A DNA stretch of 9,179 nt from Fidelibacterota bacterium (GTDB taxonomy: Bacteria > Fidelibacterota > Marinisomatia > Marinisomatales > TCS55): the NCBI GenBank assembly GCA_014239505.1, contig JAAZYT010000171.1, positions 1-9,179 on the forward strand. Reading direction: 5' to 3'. Below are positions 1 through 6,757 of this stretch, piece by piece. Below the pieces are notes generated by a model. The model did not search any database. It saw only the letters and a program-made list of their open reading frames with translations, and was not told where the DNA came from. Both the position numbers and the translations under genes were made by a program. The first letter of the stretch is position 1, and each line of letters begins with the position of its first letter.

Positions 1-559
1 TATTGGCGAAGAATCTAAGACATCTTTTCATGATCATAACTTTACTAATTCAATACAAGATACCATTAATAACCAGTTAGCTTATGGGCTAATTTTTAAA
101 CAAGGTTTTATTATTAATAATCAATTAAAAGTTAAAACTGGTTTTAATCACATTAATGGTAGAGAAAAATCTATGAATGGAATTTCATTTCAATTAAGAA
201 ATGATACTAATCAATATAAGTTTTGGTTAATTCAAGGAGAGTTTTTTAAAGCAAATATCTCTGATTATCATAATGGATTATCTTATCACCCTAATGAAAA
301 ACTTGTTTCAAAATATTTGCTACTTGGTAGACAGTTTAATAAGAATTTTCATTTGGGATTTATTTTTGATCAATGGATTTATGATTTAAAAGATTTTCAA
401 GGAAGTTCCAAAAGTTTATATATTTCTTTTGCTCCAAAAAATGATGATTTTGTTGTTAGATTTAAAATATCTGAAAATGAAACTATCTATGGAAGAAGTC
501 CTTTGGGAATTATTCAGTTAAATTGGTCATTAGGGCCACACACACCACAGCGTTATTAG
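1..559 (+). CDS. Probable outer-membrane beta-barrel protein, 3' part (5' end outside window)
   Basis: The reading frame is open from base 2 to the TAG at 557-559 (185 residues visible). The first in-frame ATG at 173 is internal, because 57 coherent residues precede it without a stop, so the gene enters from the left edge. The visible part alternates polar and hydrophobic/aromatic residues in 8-12 residue stretches separated by Asn/Asp/Gly turns (for example KFWLIQGEFF, HLGFIFDQWIY, SLYISFAP), as beta-barrel strands do. It ends in an aromatic residue (Tyr), as many outer-membrane proteins do. The extreme C-terminus is unusual: a last strand, then GPHTPQRY. No TonB box or plug can be judged because the N-terminus is missing. 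I do not recognise the family. The next gene downstream encodes a metal-binding lipoprotein, so transport or binding of a metal or its complex is possible but only inferred. Confidence 0.6.
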   Translation, partial: IGEESKTSFHDHNFTNSIQDTINNQLAYGLIFKQGFIINNQLKVKTGFNHINGREKSMNGISFQLRNDTNQYKFWLIQGEFFKANISDYHNGLSYHPNEKLVSKYLLLGRQFNKNFHLGFIFDQWIYDLKDFQGSSKSLYISFAPKNDDFVVRFKISENETIYGRSPLGIIQLNWSLGPHTPQRY

Positions 560-583
560 ATTTTTTATTTACTAATTATTTAA

Positions 584-613
584 TTGTTAAAAAGAATCAA
601 TTTTAGGCATAAT
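584..613 (+). promoter_or_regulatory. Candidate sigma70-type promoter for the HMA/Asp-box lipoprotein pair
   Basis: In the 111-bp gap before the HMA gene there is TTGTTA (584-589), an 18-bp spacer and CATAAT (608-613), each close to the -35/-10 consensus. A start near 620 would leave a leader of about 50 nt. The gap also has a T-rich run (561-570) just after the upstream stop but no convincing stem before it, so no terminator is called. In sequence this AT-rich, such matches arise easily by chance. Confidence 0.35.
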
Positions 614-670
614 ATATACCAACAAATCTTAAGATTATTTATAATGTTAATAAAAAGGTAAAATAATAAA

Positions 671-1009
671 ATGAAATTATTTCTTAGTATAGTTTGTGCC
701 AGCTTCCTAATCAGTTGTAGTAGTGAAAAAACTGTAGCTGAGCTTAAACTAGATTCTATGCAATGTCTAATGTGCTCTATTAATGTTGAAGAAGCAATCG
801 CTGGTTTAGATGGAGTAAAGAAAGTTGAAGTTGATTTAAAGTCAAAATCTGGTAAAGTGACCTATAAAGCATCAATAATAAATCTTGATAAAATTGAAAA
901 GGCTATTGTTTCAATAGGTTATAATGTTAATGATAAAGTCGCTGATTCTAAAGCATATGAAAAATTAGAGATTTGTTGTAAAATGCCAGAAGATGTCGAT
1001 TTAGATTGA
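671..1009 (+). CDS. Heavy-metal-associated (HMA/MerP-like) domain lipoprotein
   Basis: The protein has 112 residues. Residues 1-15 form a lipoprotein signal peptide ending in the lipobox LISC, with Cys16 as the lipidated residue, so the protein should be exported and membrane-anchored. Residues 23-90 match the ferredoxin-like HMA fold (beta-alpha-beta-beta-alpha-beta). The metal loop is DSMQCLMC, with Cys32 and Cys35 as ligands, followed by a VEEAI helix, a GVKKVEVDL strand and the late IGY motif. The classical loop is GMxCxxC; here Gly is Ser but Met and both Cys are kept. A second pair, Cys102-Cys103 (EICCKMP), sits in the C-terminal tail and may add ligands or a disulfide. HMA domains bind soft ions such as Cu(I) or Hg(II); which ion is bound here cannot be read from the sequence. 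A weak AAGG lies 12 nt before the ATG. The stop overlaps the next gene by 4 bp. Confidence 0.88.
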   Translation: MKLFLSIVCASFLISCSSEKTVAELKLDSMQCLMCSINVEEAIAGLDGVKKVEVDLKSKSGKVTYKASIINLDKIEKAIVSIGYNVNDKVADSKAYEKLEICCKMPEDVDLD

Positions 1010-2193
1010 AAAAAATTATATTTTTTTCTTTTTTTCTTATAAGTTGTAGTTCAAAAGATTTCAAACTTCCCTCAATAAAATCTGAAAGTCGTTATCCTCG
1101 TTTAAGTCCAACAAAAAATAATGGCATGTTAATGTCTTGGTTTGAGAAAATAGATTCTTTGAATTGGGCAATTAATTGGTCTGAGTTTTCTGATGGAGAA
1201 TGGTCAAAAAACCAAACTATCTCAAAAGATAAAGATTACTTTGTAAATTGGGCAGACTTTCCTTCTATATATCATTTTGGAGGCGATACAATTGCTGCAC
1301 ATTGGCTCCAAAAGTCAGGACAAGGTTCTTATGATTATGATATAAAAGTTATTACTTCATACGATCGTGGGAATAATTGGAGTAAACCTAAGACTCCTCA
1401 TCTTGATGGTGTTAAAGGTGAACATGGTTTTGTCTCTTTTTTTAAAAATCTAAATGATCAACTCGGTTTAGTTTGGCTTGATGGTAGAAATATGGGAGGA
1501 TCTCATAGTGAAGATGAATATGGCTCGATGAATCTTTACCAAACAACATTTACTTCTAATGGTGAATTAAATTTAGAAATGCGAATTGATGATATGGTTT
1601 GTGAATGCTGTCCAACATCAGCAATTAGAACAGAAAATGCATTATTAATTGCTTACCGGAATCGTTCTGTAAAAGAAATTAGAGATATAAATATTATAAG
1701 ATATTCAAAAGGAACATGGTATGAACCTTATGCAGTTAATAAAGATAATTGGGAAATTGCTGGTTGTCCTGTAAATGGACCTATGTTGGCAAACTATGAA
1801 AATGAGTTAGCTATTGCATGGTATACTTCACCCAATCAAACACCGACGGTGAGCGTATCATTCTCTATGAATGAAGGTGAATCTTTTGAAGCACCATTCA
1901 AAGTTGACTTATCACAACCAATAGGGCGTGTAGACTTAATTTGGATAAATAATAATGAAGTAATAGTTAGCTGGATTGAGTCTTCAGATTCAACAACAAA
2001 TATTTTAGCAAGAATAGTTTCAAAGAATGGGAAAATGTATCAACCTCAAATTATTTCAAAAGTTGAGCCAGGTCGCGTCTCTGGATATCCACAAATGGAA
2101 ATAGTTGATGATCAACTATTTTTTGCTTGGACAGAAGGTGGAGTTGAAGGTGGAATAAAGTCCAAATGGGTTTCTGTTTCAGAATTTCGTTAA
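1006..2193 (+). CDS. Asp-box (BNR/sialidase-like) beta-propeller lipoprotein with CxCC site
   Basis: The protein has 395 residues. The start is TTG at 1006, overlapping the upstream TGA as TTGA. An in-frame TAA at 979 and the absence of any ATG after it leave this as the natural start. It gives a short lipoprotein signal (KKIIFFSFFLISC, lipidated Cys14). The body shows sialidase-type Asp-boxes: SYDRGNNW at 118-125 matches SxDxGxxW, and SMNEGESF at 287-294 is a degenerate copy. It also has repeated strand patterns ending in W (VSWIESS, FFAWTEG), so a beta-propeller fold is likely. No full set of sialidase catalytic residues is evident, so enzyme activity is not claimed. Two cysteine motifs stand out: VCECCPTS (Cys199, 201, 202) and GCPVNGP (Cys254). 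From memory, sialidase-like proteins with CxCC motifs occur near copper and thioredoxin-type envelope genes in other bacteria; this is unverified. Coupling to the HMA lipoprotein suggests they act together in metal or redox handling. Confidence 0.72.
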   Translation: MKKIIFFSFFLISCSSKDFKLPSIKSESRYPRLSPTKNNGMLMSWFEKIDSLNWAINWSEFSDGEWSKNQTISKDKDYFVNWADFPSIYHFGGDTIAAHWLQKSGQGSYDYDIKVITSYDRGNNWSKPKTPHLDGVKGEHGFVSFFKNLNDQLGLVWLDGRNMGGSHSEDEYGSMNLYQTTFTSNGELNLEMRIDDMVCECCPTSAIRTENALLIAYRNRSVKEIRDINIIRYSKGTWYEPYAVNKDNWEIAGCPVNGPMLANYENELAIAWYTSPNQTPTVSVSFSMNEGESFEAPFKVDLSQPIGRVDLIWINNNEVIVSWIESSDSTTNILARIVSKNGKMYQPQIISKVEPGRVSGYPQMEIVDDQLFFAWTEGGVEGGIKSKWVSVSEFR

Positions 2194-2211
2194 AATAGAC
2201 CTTCCTTTAAA

Positions 2212-2237
2212 GTTAGTATGTTGTAAATTCTACTAAC
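2212..2237. promoter_or_regulatory. Perfect 7-bp inverted repeat just upstream of the TPR gene start
   Basis: GTTAGTA (2212-2218) and TACTAAC (2231-2237) are exact reverse complements separated by 12 nt. The right arm ends 4 nt before the ATG at 2242, where a ribosome-binding site would normally lie. It could be an operator dyad or an mRNA stem limiting initiation. It is not a standard terminator, as no T-run follows. A perfect 7-bp arm pair could still be chance in AT-rich DNA. Confidence 0.35.
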
Positions 2238-2241
2238 AATC

Positions 2242-4068
2242 ATGCGTTTGATTTACCTCTGGACATCACGATTAATCCTAACTATTTCACTGGTAGGGAT
2301 ATTACCAGTATCCACTCAGTCTGCCATTGTTCAAGCTCAATCAAAGAAAAAAAACCCTGCTCAAGCTTCAAAGTACGCTAAAAGAGCAAACACAAAAGCA
2401 AAGAAAAAAGATTATCGTGGAGCTCTTTCTGATTATAAAAGAGCATACAAATTAAATCCTACTTCAAACTATAAAAAGAGAGTACAACAATTAACTTCTC
2501 TTGCTAAAAAACAAAGTGGAAGTAATAAATCTTCAAAAAGACCTTCAAAAAAACAGATTGCCCAAGCATCTGCATACAGTAAACGCGGTAACTCTAAAGC
2601 TAAGAAAAAAAATTATGCAGGAGCTTTAAAAGATTTTCAAAAAGCTTATCAATTAAATTCATCTAGCTCAAATAAGAAGAAGATCCAACAGCTGCAATCA
2701 ATTTTGAGAAAAACGGGTACGAATGTTGCTTCAAAAGCTACAAAAGCGAAAGTTCCAAAATTGTCAGATATTCCCAGAATTAGCCCTGTTAAATATGCTA
2801 ATGATATTTACAACATAGCTGAAGGGTTTGAGTTAAGTTCAAGAAATCTAGCTAAGGCTACAAGTTTCATAGATAATAAAAATTCGAAAAAGATTGAACG
2901 TGCAACAATGCGTGTTGCTCCTTCAACCGCTGATTTAGAAAAAGCAGCAAAATCAGAACCAAATGATTTTAGAAAACAAATAGATTTAGCACGCAATTAT
3001 GAAGCAAATGGCCAATTTGAATATGCAAAAGAAATTTATTTAAAAATGGCTTCTCAACATTCTTCAAATGCTAATGCACATTTCCATTTGGGTTCTTTTT
3101 ATTCTCGTTTTGGTCAAATGACAAAAGCACGTAATTCGTTTGATGAAGCATTAGATGTTCAACCTAATCATAGAGCAACCATTGAATCTATGGCTACTTT
3201 ATTTGGAACTGCTGAAAACCTTTCATTGTCTAATGATATTTTAACTAAATCAGCTAATAAAGACCCTAATGGACCAGCAAGACGAATGCAATCTATAAGA
3301 AAAAGTTTAGATGAAAGAAATTTTGAATATGCAGCTAAATTAGCAAAAGGTGGTCAAGATATCTTTCCAAGGCAAAGTGGATTCATTTTTCTTAAAGGAA
3401 TGGCTTTTCAAGGTATGGGCAATATGGAAAAAGCAAAAGCGAGTTACCAAGAATCAATTAAAAAAGACCCAGGGCATCACGAATCTTATGTTGCTTTAGC
3501 TAATCTTTATTTTGATCAAGGAAAACATATATATGCTGCTTTAACATATGCTGATGCAATTCGTTTAGACCCCTCGGATACTAAATCTAGATTCAAGCAA
3601 GGTTTAAGCTATTTTAAAGGTAGTGAATGGGGTAGAGCTTCTTCTTCTTGGGAAGACTTGTTACATTATGATCCACATAATATTGAAGTAAAATCTTTAT
3701 TACCTCAGGCATATTATATTTTAGCAGTAGAATATAACCGAAATGGTCAGTCTGGATTAGGCCAAACTTCTTTTCGTAAAGCACTAAGTATTAATAAAAA
3801 CTCAGGGGCTTGGTTACCTGGATCAATGAACACTTTAGGTGGATATTATAGAGATAAAAGTATGTATAGAGAATCACTTTCTGCTTTTCAAGAGGCTATT
3901 GAATTAAACCCTACAAGTGCTGATAATTATCTTGGATTAGGAATTACATATTGGAAGATGAAAGAAACTGGTTTAGCTAAAGCAGCTTGGTCACGTTCAA
4001 TGGAATTAAATCCTGTGAATAATGATTCACGTGGTTGGCTTTTGCTTGCCGGCAAAACTGCAAGCTAA
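2242..4068 (+). CDS. Exported tetratricopeptide-repeat protein with Lys-rich duplicated N-terminus
   Basis: The protein has 608 residues. Residues 1-32 look like a Sec signal peptide (basic start, hydrophobic 11-23, cleavage plausible near VQAQ at 30-33). Residues 35-157 are very basic and contain two copies of a TPR-like unit (40-90 and 107-157, about 60% identical). A low-complexity linker follows (158-235). Residues about 241-592 carry canonical TPRs: 241-274, 277-309, then 378-411, 412-445, 446-479 and 524-558, 559-592, with the Gly/Ala/Pro spacing and endings such as ALDVQPN, IRLDPSD, IELNPTS. TPRs are protein-interaction scaffolds; no catalytic residues are seen. The partner is unknown. 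In bacteria with Por-type secretion such proteins are common in the envelope, but a link is only inferred. The ATG has no Shine-Dalgarno. A dyad lies just before the start. Confidence 0.85.
   Translation: MRLIYLWTSRLILTISLVGILPVSTQSAIVQAQSKKKNPAQASKYAKRANTKAKKKDYRGALSDYKRAYKLNPTSNYKKRVQQLTSLAKKQSGSNKSSKRPSKKQIAQASAYSKRGNSKAKKKNYAGALKDFQKAYQLNSSSSNKKKIQQLQSILRKTGTNVASKATKAKVPKLSDIPRISPVKYANDIYNIAEGFELSSRNLAKATSFIDNKNSKKIERATMRVAPSTADLEKAAKSEPNDFRKQIDLARNYEANGQFEYAKEIYLKMASQHSSNANAHFHLGSFYSRFGQMTKARNSFDEALDVQPNHRATIESMATLFGTAENLSLSNDILTKSANKDPNGPARRMQSIRKSLDERNFEYAAKLAKGGQDIFPRQSGFIFLKGMAFQGMGNMEKAKASYQESIKKDPGHHESYVALANLYFDQGKHIYAALTYADAIRLDPSDTKSRFKQGLSYFKGSEWGRASSSWEDLLHYDPHNIEVKSLLPQAYYILAVEYNRNGQSGLGQTSFRKALSINKNSGAWLPGSMNTLGGYYRDKSMYRESLSAFQEAIELNPTSADNYLGLGITYWKMKETGLAKAAWSRSMELNPVNNDSRGWLLLAGKTAS
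2359..2712 (+). repeat. Intragenic tandem duplication (67-codon period) in the TPR gene
   Basis: Codons 40-90 (bases 2359-2511) and 107-157 (2560-2712) encode the same 51-residue module with a 201-bp period. Both begin AQAS, continue with KAKKK and GAL.D, then the AY.LN ending, and close with QQL. About 30 of 51 residues match. The DNA copies have drifted, so the duplication is old. The 16-residue spacer between them is Ser/Lys-rich. Confidence 0.8.
4044..4065 (+). terminator. Possible weak hairpin at the 3' end of the TPR gene
   Basis: GCTTGC (4044-4049) pairs with GCAAGC (4060-4065) across a 10-nt loop. It is the most G+C-rich stem in the neighbourhood and spans the last codons up to the stop. 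An overlapping exact 10-bp palindrome, TTGCCGGCAA, lies at 4047-4056. What follows (TTCTTCTATT, 4071-4080) is T-rich but not a clean T-run, so termination would be weak. It may simply be coding sequence. Confidence 0.25.
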
Positions 4069-4103
4069 GATTCTTCTATTATTAAATAGTATCACAATAT
4101 ATA

Positions 4104-5213
4104 ATGAAGCTTATTTTTCTTATAATTCCATTTTCTTTATTACTCAATGCACAACATCCTGGAGATAATATTGTTAGACAAGGGGGAAATGCATTTTATA
4201 ATTATGAATTCGAAAGAAGTATTGAAATTCTTGGAAAGGCTAGAAAAGATTATCCTGACCATCCAGGTGTCCATATTGCGTGGGCAGCAGCACATTGGAG
4301 GAAAGATGAAGCGGAATTATCTTTAGAAGAAATTTATACTAATTTTGATAATAATCTTAAAGATGTAGAATCAATATATGATTCTCTTTTATCAATTTAT
4401 CCTGATAATCCAGAGTACATGCTTTATTATGGTTGCGCTCTAGGTTTAAAAGCTCGAACTTTATTAGGGCAAAAAAAATGGATTTCAACTTTTTTTTCTG
4501 CATATAGAGGTTTTCGTATAATTCAAAAAGCAGCACAACTTGACTCTTCTATGCTTGATGCATATTTACCTATTGGAATTGTTGAATATTATTCAGGCTT
4601 GAGTAACACCCTTGTTAAAACAGGAGCTAAATATTTTGGTTTAAACGCTTCGAGAGAAGAAGGTATTAGAAAGATGGAAATTGCAGCAAGTCAAAGTCCA
4701 TGGGCATGGACTGAGTCTTTAAGCGTTCTATCATATATTTACCAATTTATAGATATTGATAAAGTAAGAGGACTAGAAGTAAGTAAAAAGCTTGTTGAAG
4801 AATTTCCAAATAATTATGATTATAAAATTCATTATGCAGTTAGTCTTTTACAAACTGGTGACTTCAAATCTTCAAAACTTATATTAGATGATTTAGATAA
4901 AACTCTTCACAAACAGAGGCCAAGACATCAAAAAGGTTTTGGTTCATATTTAAATTATCTTTGGGGACATTATTATTATATAATGGGTAACGAAGAAAAA
5001 TCTCTTGAATATCTAGATAAATGTATTAACTATTATTTTGCTGAACTTGATGCCTTTTTAGGAGAGGCTTATTTTTTAAAAGCTAAAATAATGGATAAAA
5101 AAGGTAATAGAGCAGAGGCACGAAAACTATATAGAAAATGTATAAAATTAGATAATTTTTCTAATGTAATAACTTTATCAAAAGCATATTTGAATGATCC
5201 TTTTGAAGGCTAG
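4104..5213 (+). CDS. Exported tetratricopeptide-like protein
   Basis: The protein has 369 residues. Residues 1-16 are a short Sec signal peptide (MKLIFLIIPFSLLLNA, cleavage likely before QHPG). The rest is helical-repeat sequence. TPR-like units include about 21-55 (YEFERSIEILGKARKDYP), 128-165 (RGFRIIQKAAQLDSSMLDAY, then the Gly/Tyr-rich GIVEYYSG), 235-265 and 280-350 (GHYYYIMGNEEKSLEYLDKC; KGNRAEARKLYRKCIKLD). The central part, about 90-200, is less regular. The mixed architecture resembles the group of bacterial TPR proteins with a conserved Y/G-rich core seen in Bacteroidetes-like genomes, but I cannot name a family. No catalytic motif is seen. It follows the larger TPR gene by 35 bp on the same strand and precedes ispG by 28 bp, so all three may be one transcript. 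The ATG at 4104 has no Shine-Dalgarno. Confidence 0.8.
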   Translation: MKLIFLIIPFSLLLNAQHPGDNIVRQGGNAFYNYEFERSIEILGKARKDYPDHPGVHIAWAAAHWRKDEAELSLEEIYTNFDNNLKDVESIYDSLLSIYPDNPEYMLYYGCALGLKARTLLGQKKWISTFFSAYRGFRIIQKAAQLDSSMLDAYLPIGIVEYYSGLSNTLVKTGAKYFGLNASREEGIRKMEIAASQSPWAWTESLSVLSYIYQFIDIDKVRGLEVSKKLVEEFPNNYDYKIHYAVSLLQTGDFKSSKLILDDLDKTLHKQRPRHQKGFGSYLNYLWGHYYYIMGNEEKSLEYLDKCINYYFAELDAFLGEAYFLKAKIMDKKGNRAEARKLYRKCIKLDNFSNVITLSKAYLNDPFEG

Positions 5214-5232
5214 CTTGTATTAATTTTGCTAG
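5210..5232. promoter_or_regulatory. Small inverted repeat between TPR gene and ispG
   Basis: CTAGC (5210-5214, overlapping the TAG stop) and GCTAG (5228-5232) are exact reverse complements with a 13-nt loop. Two G-T wobble pairs could extend the stem outward. The right arm ends 9 nt before the ispG ATG. No T-run follows, so it is not a clear terminator. The dyad is short and may be chance. Confidence 0.22.
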
Positions 5233-5241
5233 TTAAATCTT

Positions 5242-6315
5242 ATGTTAAATCGTAAAAAAACAAAAGAAGTAAAAGTCGGGGACCTAATTGTCGGTGGTAA
5301 ACATGCAATAACAGTTCAATCAATGACTACTACAAAAACTCATGATGTTAAAGCGACATTAATAGAAATTGAGAGACTGGAAGAAGCTGGATGTCAAATA
5401 ATCAGGGTAACTGTTCCTGATCAACAAGCAGCAGATGCACTTTATGAAATAAAAAAAGAGATGAATGTTCCACTTGTAGCTGATATTCATTTTAATCATC
5501 GTATGGCTCTAGAATCTGTAGATGCGGGTGCAGATAAGATTAGAATCAATCCTGGTAATATTGGAGGTAGAAAACGTGTAAAAGAGGTTCTTGATAAGGT
5601 TAAAGGTGCAAATATCCCAATTAGGATAGGAGTTAATGCTGGCAGCCTTGAAAAGGATTTAATTGAAAAATATGGTTTTCCAACGGCTGAAGCAATGGTT
5701 GAAAGCGCTTCAAGGCATATAGAAATTTGTAAAGAACATGATTTTAATGATATTATTGTTTCACTTAAAGCTTCTGACGTAAATCTAATGATGGATTCTT
5801 ATGAGTTATTCTCAGAAAAATTTGATTATCCACTTCATTTAGGAGTTACTGAAGCTGGCCCTACTAAATCTGGTTCTGTAAAGTCTTCTGTTGGTATTGG
5901 TGCATTATTAGCCAAAGGTATTGGTGATACAATTCGAGTTAGTTTAACTGATGATCCTGTTGAAGAGGTCAGAGTTGGTTTTGAAATTTTAAAATCACTT
6001 GGTTTGGCAAGTAAAGGCGTAACTATTGTTGCTTGTCCAACATGTGGAAGATTAGAGGTGGATTTATTTAAAATTGCAGGTGAAATGGAAGAGAAACTTC
6101 AAAATATAAAAACACCAATGACTGTAGCATTAATGGGCTGTGCCGTAAATGGACCTGGTGAAGCTACCCATACAGATTTAGGAATCGCATTTGGTAAAGG
6201 CTCCGGACATTTGTATTATCAAGGTGAAAATCGTGGCAAGGTATCGGAAGATGAAGCCATTGATAAGCTTGAAGACATGATAGTTGAGTTTGAAACAACA
6301 AAACAAGAAGACTAG
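5242..6315 (+). CDS. ispG: 4-hydroxy-3-methylbut-2-en-1-yl diphosphate synthase (GcpE/IspG)
   Basis: IspG catalyses the reductive ring opening of 2-C-methyl-D-erythritol 2,4-cyclodiphosphate to HMBPP, the penultimate step of the MEP isoprenoid pathway, in the cytoplasm, using a [4Fe-4S] cluster. At 357 residues it is the short two-domain bacterial form, without the long insert of plant and chlamydial enzymes. The N-terminal TIM-barrel motifs are all present: ITVQSMTTT, VADIHFNHRMAL, KIRINPGNIG, RIGVNAGSLE, VSLKASD and LGVTEAGP. The C-terminal cluster domain has CPTCGR (Cys265, Cys268) and GCAVNGPGE (Cys300, Glu307), which correspond to the E. coli ligands Cys270, Cys273, Cys305 and Glu312 at a constant offset of 5. 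No key residue is missing. The ATG at 5242 gives the usual N-terminus. One base separates its stop from the next start codon. Confidence 0.97.
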   Translation: MLNRKKTKEVKVGDLIVGGKHAITVQSMTTTKTHDVKATLIEIERLEEAGCQIIRVTVPDQQAADALYEIKKEMNVPLVADIHFNHRMALESVDAGADKIRINPGNIGGRKRVKEVLDKVKGANIPIRIGVNAGSLEKDLIEKYGFPTAEAMVESASRHIEICKEHDFNDIIVSLKASDVNLMMDSYELFSEKFDYPLHLGVTEAGPTKSGSVKSSVGIGALLAKGIGDTIRVSLTDDPVEEVRVGFEILKSLGLASKGVTIVACPTCGRLEVDLFKIAGEMEEKLQNIKTPMTVALMGCAVNGPGEATHTDLGIAFGKGSGHLYYQGENRGKVSEDEAIDKLEDMIVEFETTKQED

Positions 6316-6316
6316 T

Positions 6317-6757
6317 ATGAAAATAATATTAACATTGATTTGCACAATGTTGCTTTTAAGTGCTCAGGAAATTAAATCTGAACCCGTTCCTAATGCTATT
6401 GCTGTATATTGGAAGACTCTTGATAAAAAAGAAAAAGAGATATTCTTATTTTCATATCTCACACAAGTTTACGATACTCATCAAAAAATGATTAAAGACT
6501 TAGGTTATGATTCAGTAACTACATGGTACTTTGATAATAAAGCTGAAATGATTTATGGGATATTTGACCAAGTAGAACAGGCTGGAATGCAAGAATTTAT
6601 TGGTTGGATTGATGAATATTATAGCCATGAAGAATTTTCTGGAAATTCATTTGATGATGCATTGTCATTTGCATTTCGTTTTCAGCAAGCTTCCGGCGAG
6701 ACTATCTGGGAAAAGTATGAAAATCTAAAATATGGAAAGATTAAACCTAAAAATTAA
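6317..6757 (+). CDS. Small exported protein of unknown function, coupled to ispG
   Basis: The protein has 146 residues. I prefer the ATG at 6317 to the in-frame TTG at 6284: it yields a clean Sec signal peptide (MKIILTLICTMLLLSAQ, cleavage near 15-19), whereas the upstream start would add 11 polar residues before it. The ispG stop (6313-6315) is followed by one base and then this ATG, so coupling is likely; a weak AAGAAG lies at 6305-6310. The mature part is acidic, aromatic-rich and mostly helical by appearance (KTLDKKEKEIFLFSYLTQVYDTH, MQEFIGWIDEYY, IWEKYENLKYG), with no Cys and no metal or catalytic motif I can name. It is probably periplasmic. It overlaps the next start by 1 bp (TAATG). 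I do not recognise the family. A role in isoprenoid metabolism is suggested only by position. Confidence 0.72.
   Translation: MKIILTLICTMLLLSAQEIKSEPVPNAIAVYWKTLDKKEKEIFLFSYLTQVYDTHQKMIKDLGYDSVTTWYFDNKAEMIYGIFDQVEQAGMQEFIGWIDEYYSHEEFSGNSFDDALSFAFRFQQASGETIWEKYENLKYGKIKPKN

Noticed and set aside
561..570. T-run after the barrel gene as an intrinsic terminator
   Set aside because: No stable stem lies directly before it; the best pairing is about 4 bp and about 20 nt away.
1762..1782. Similarity of GCPVNGP in the Asp-box lipoprotein to GCAVNGPGE of IspG
   Set aside because: The rest of the lipoprotein has no IspG feature, the CPTC partner motif is absent, and the folds differ; most likely coincidence.
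1354..1890. Calling the 395-aa lipoprotein a functional sialidase
   Set aside because: Asp-boxes are structural and occur in many propellers. I could not place the catalytic Arg triad, Tyr/Glu pair and Asp with confidence.
2808..2996. 62-codon reading frame on the minus strand
   Set aside because: It lies wholly inside the TPR gene, has no independent support, and reads as an antisense shadow.
4076..4089. CTATT-ATTA-AATAG inverted repeat before the second TPR gene
   Set aside because: A 5-bp, A/T-dominated stem is expected by chance in this composition; noted only as part of the dyad pattern.
6284..6316. Upstream TTG start for the 146-aa exported protein, overlapping ispG by 32 bp
   Set aside because: It would put 11 polar residues before a clean signal peptide, while the ATG at 6317 lies 1 bp after the ispG stop.
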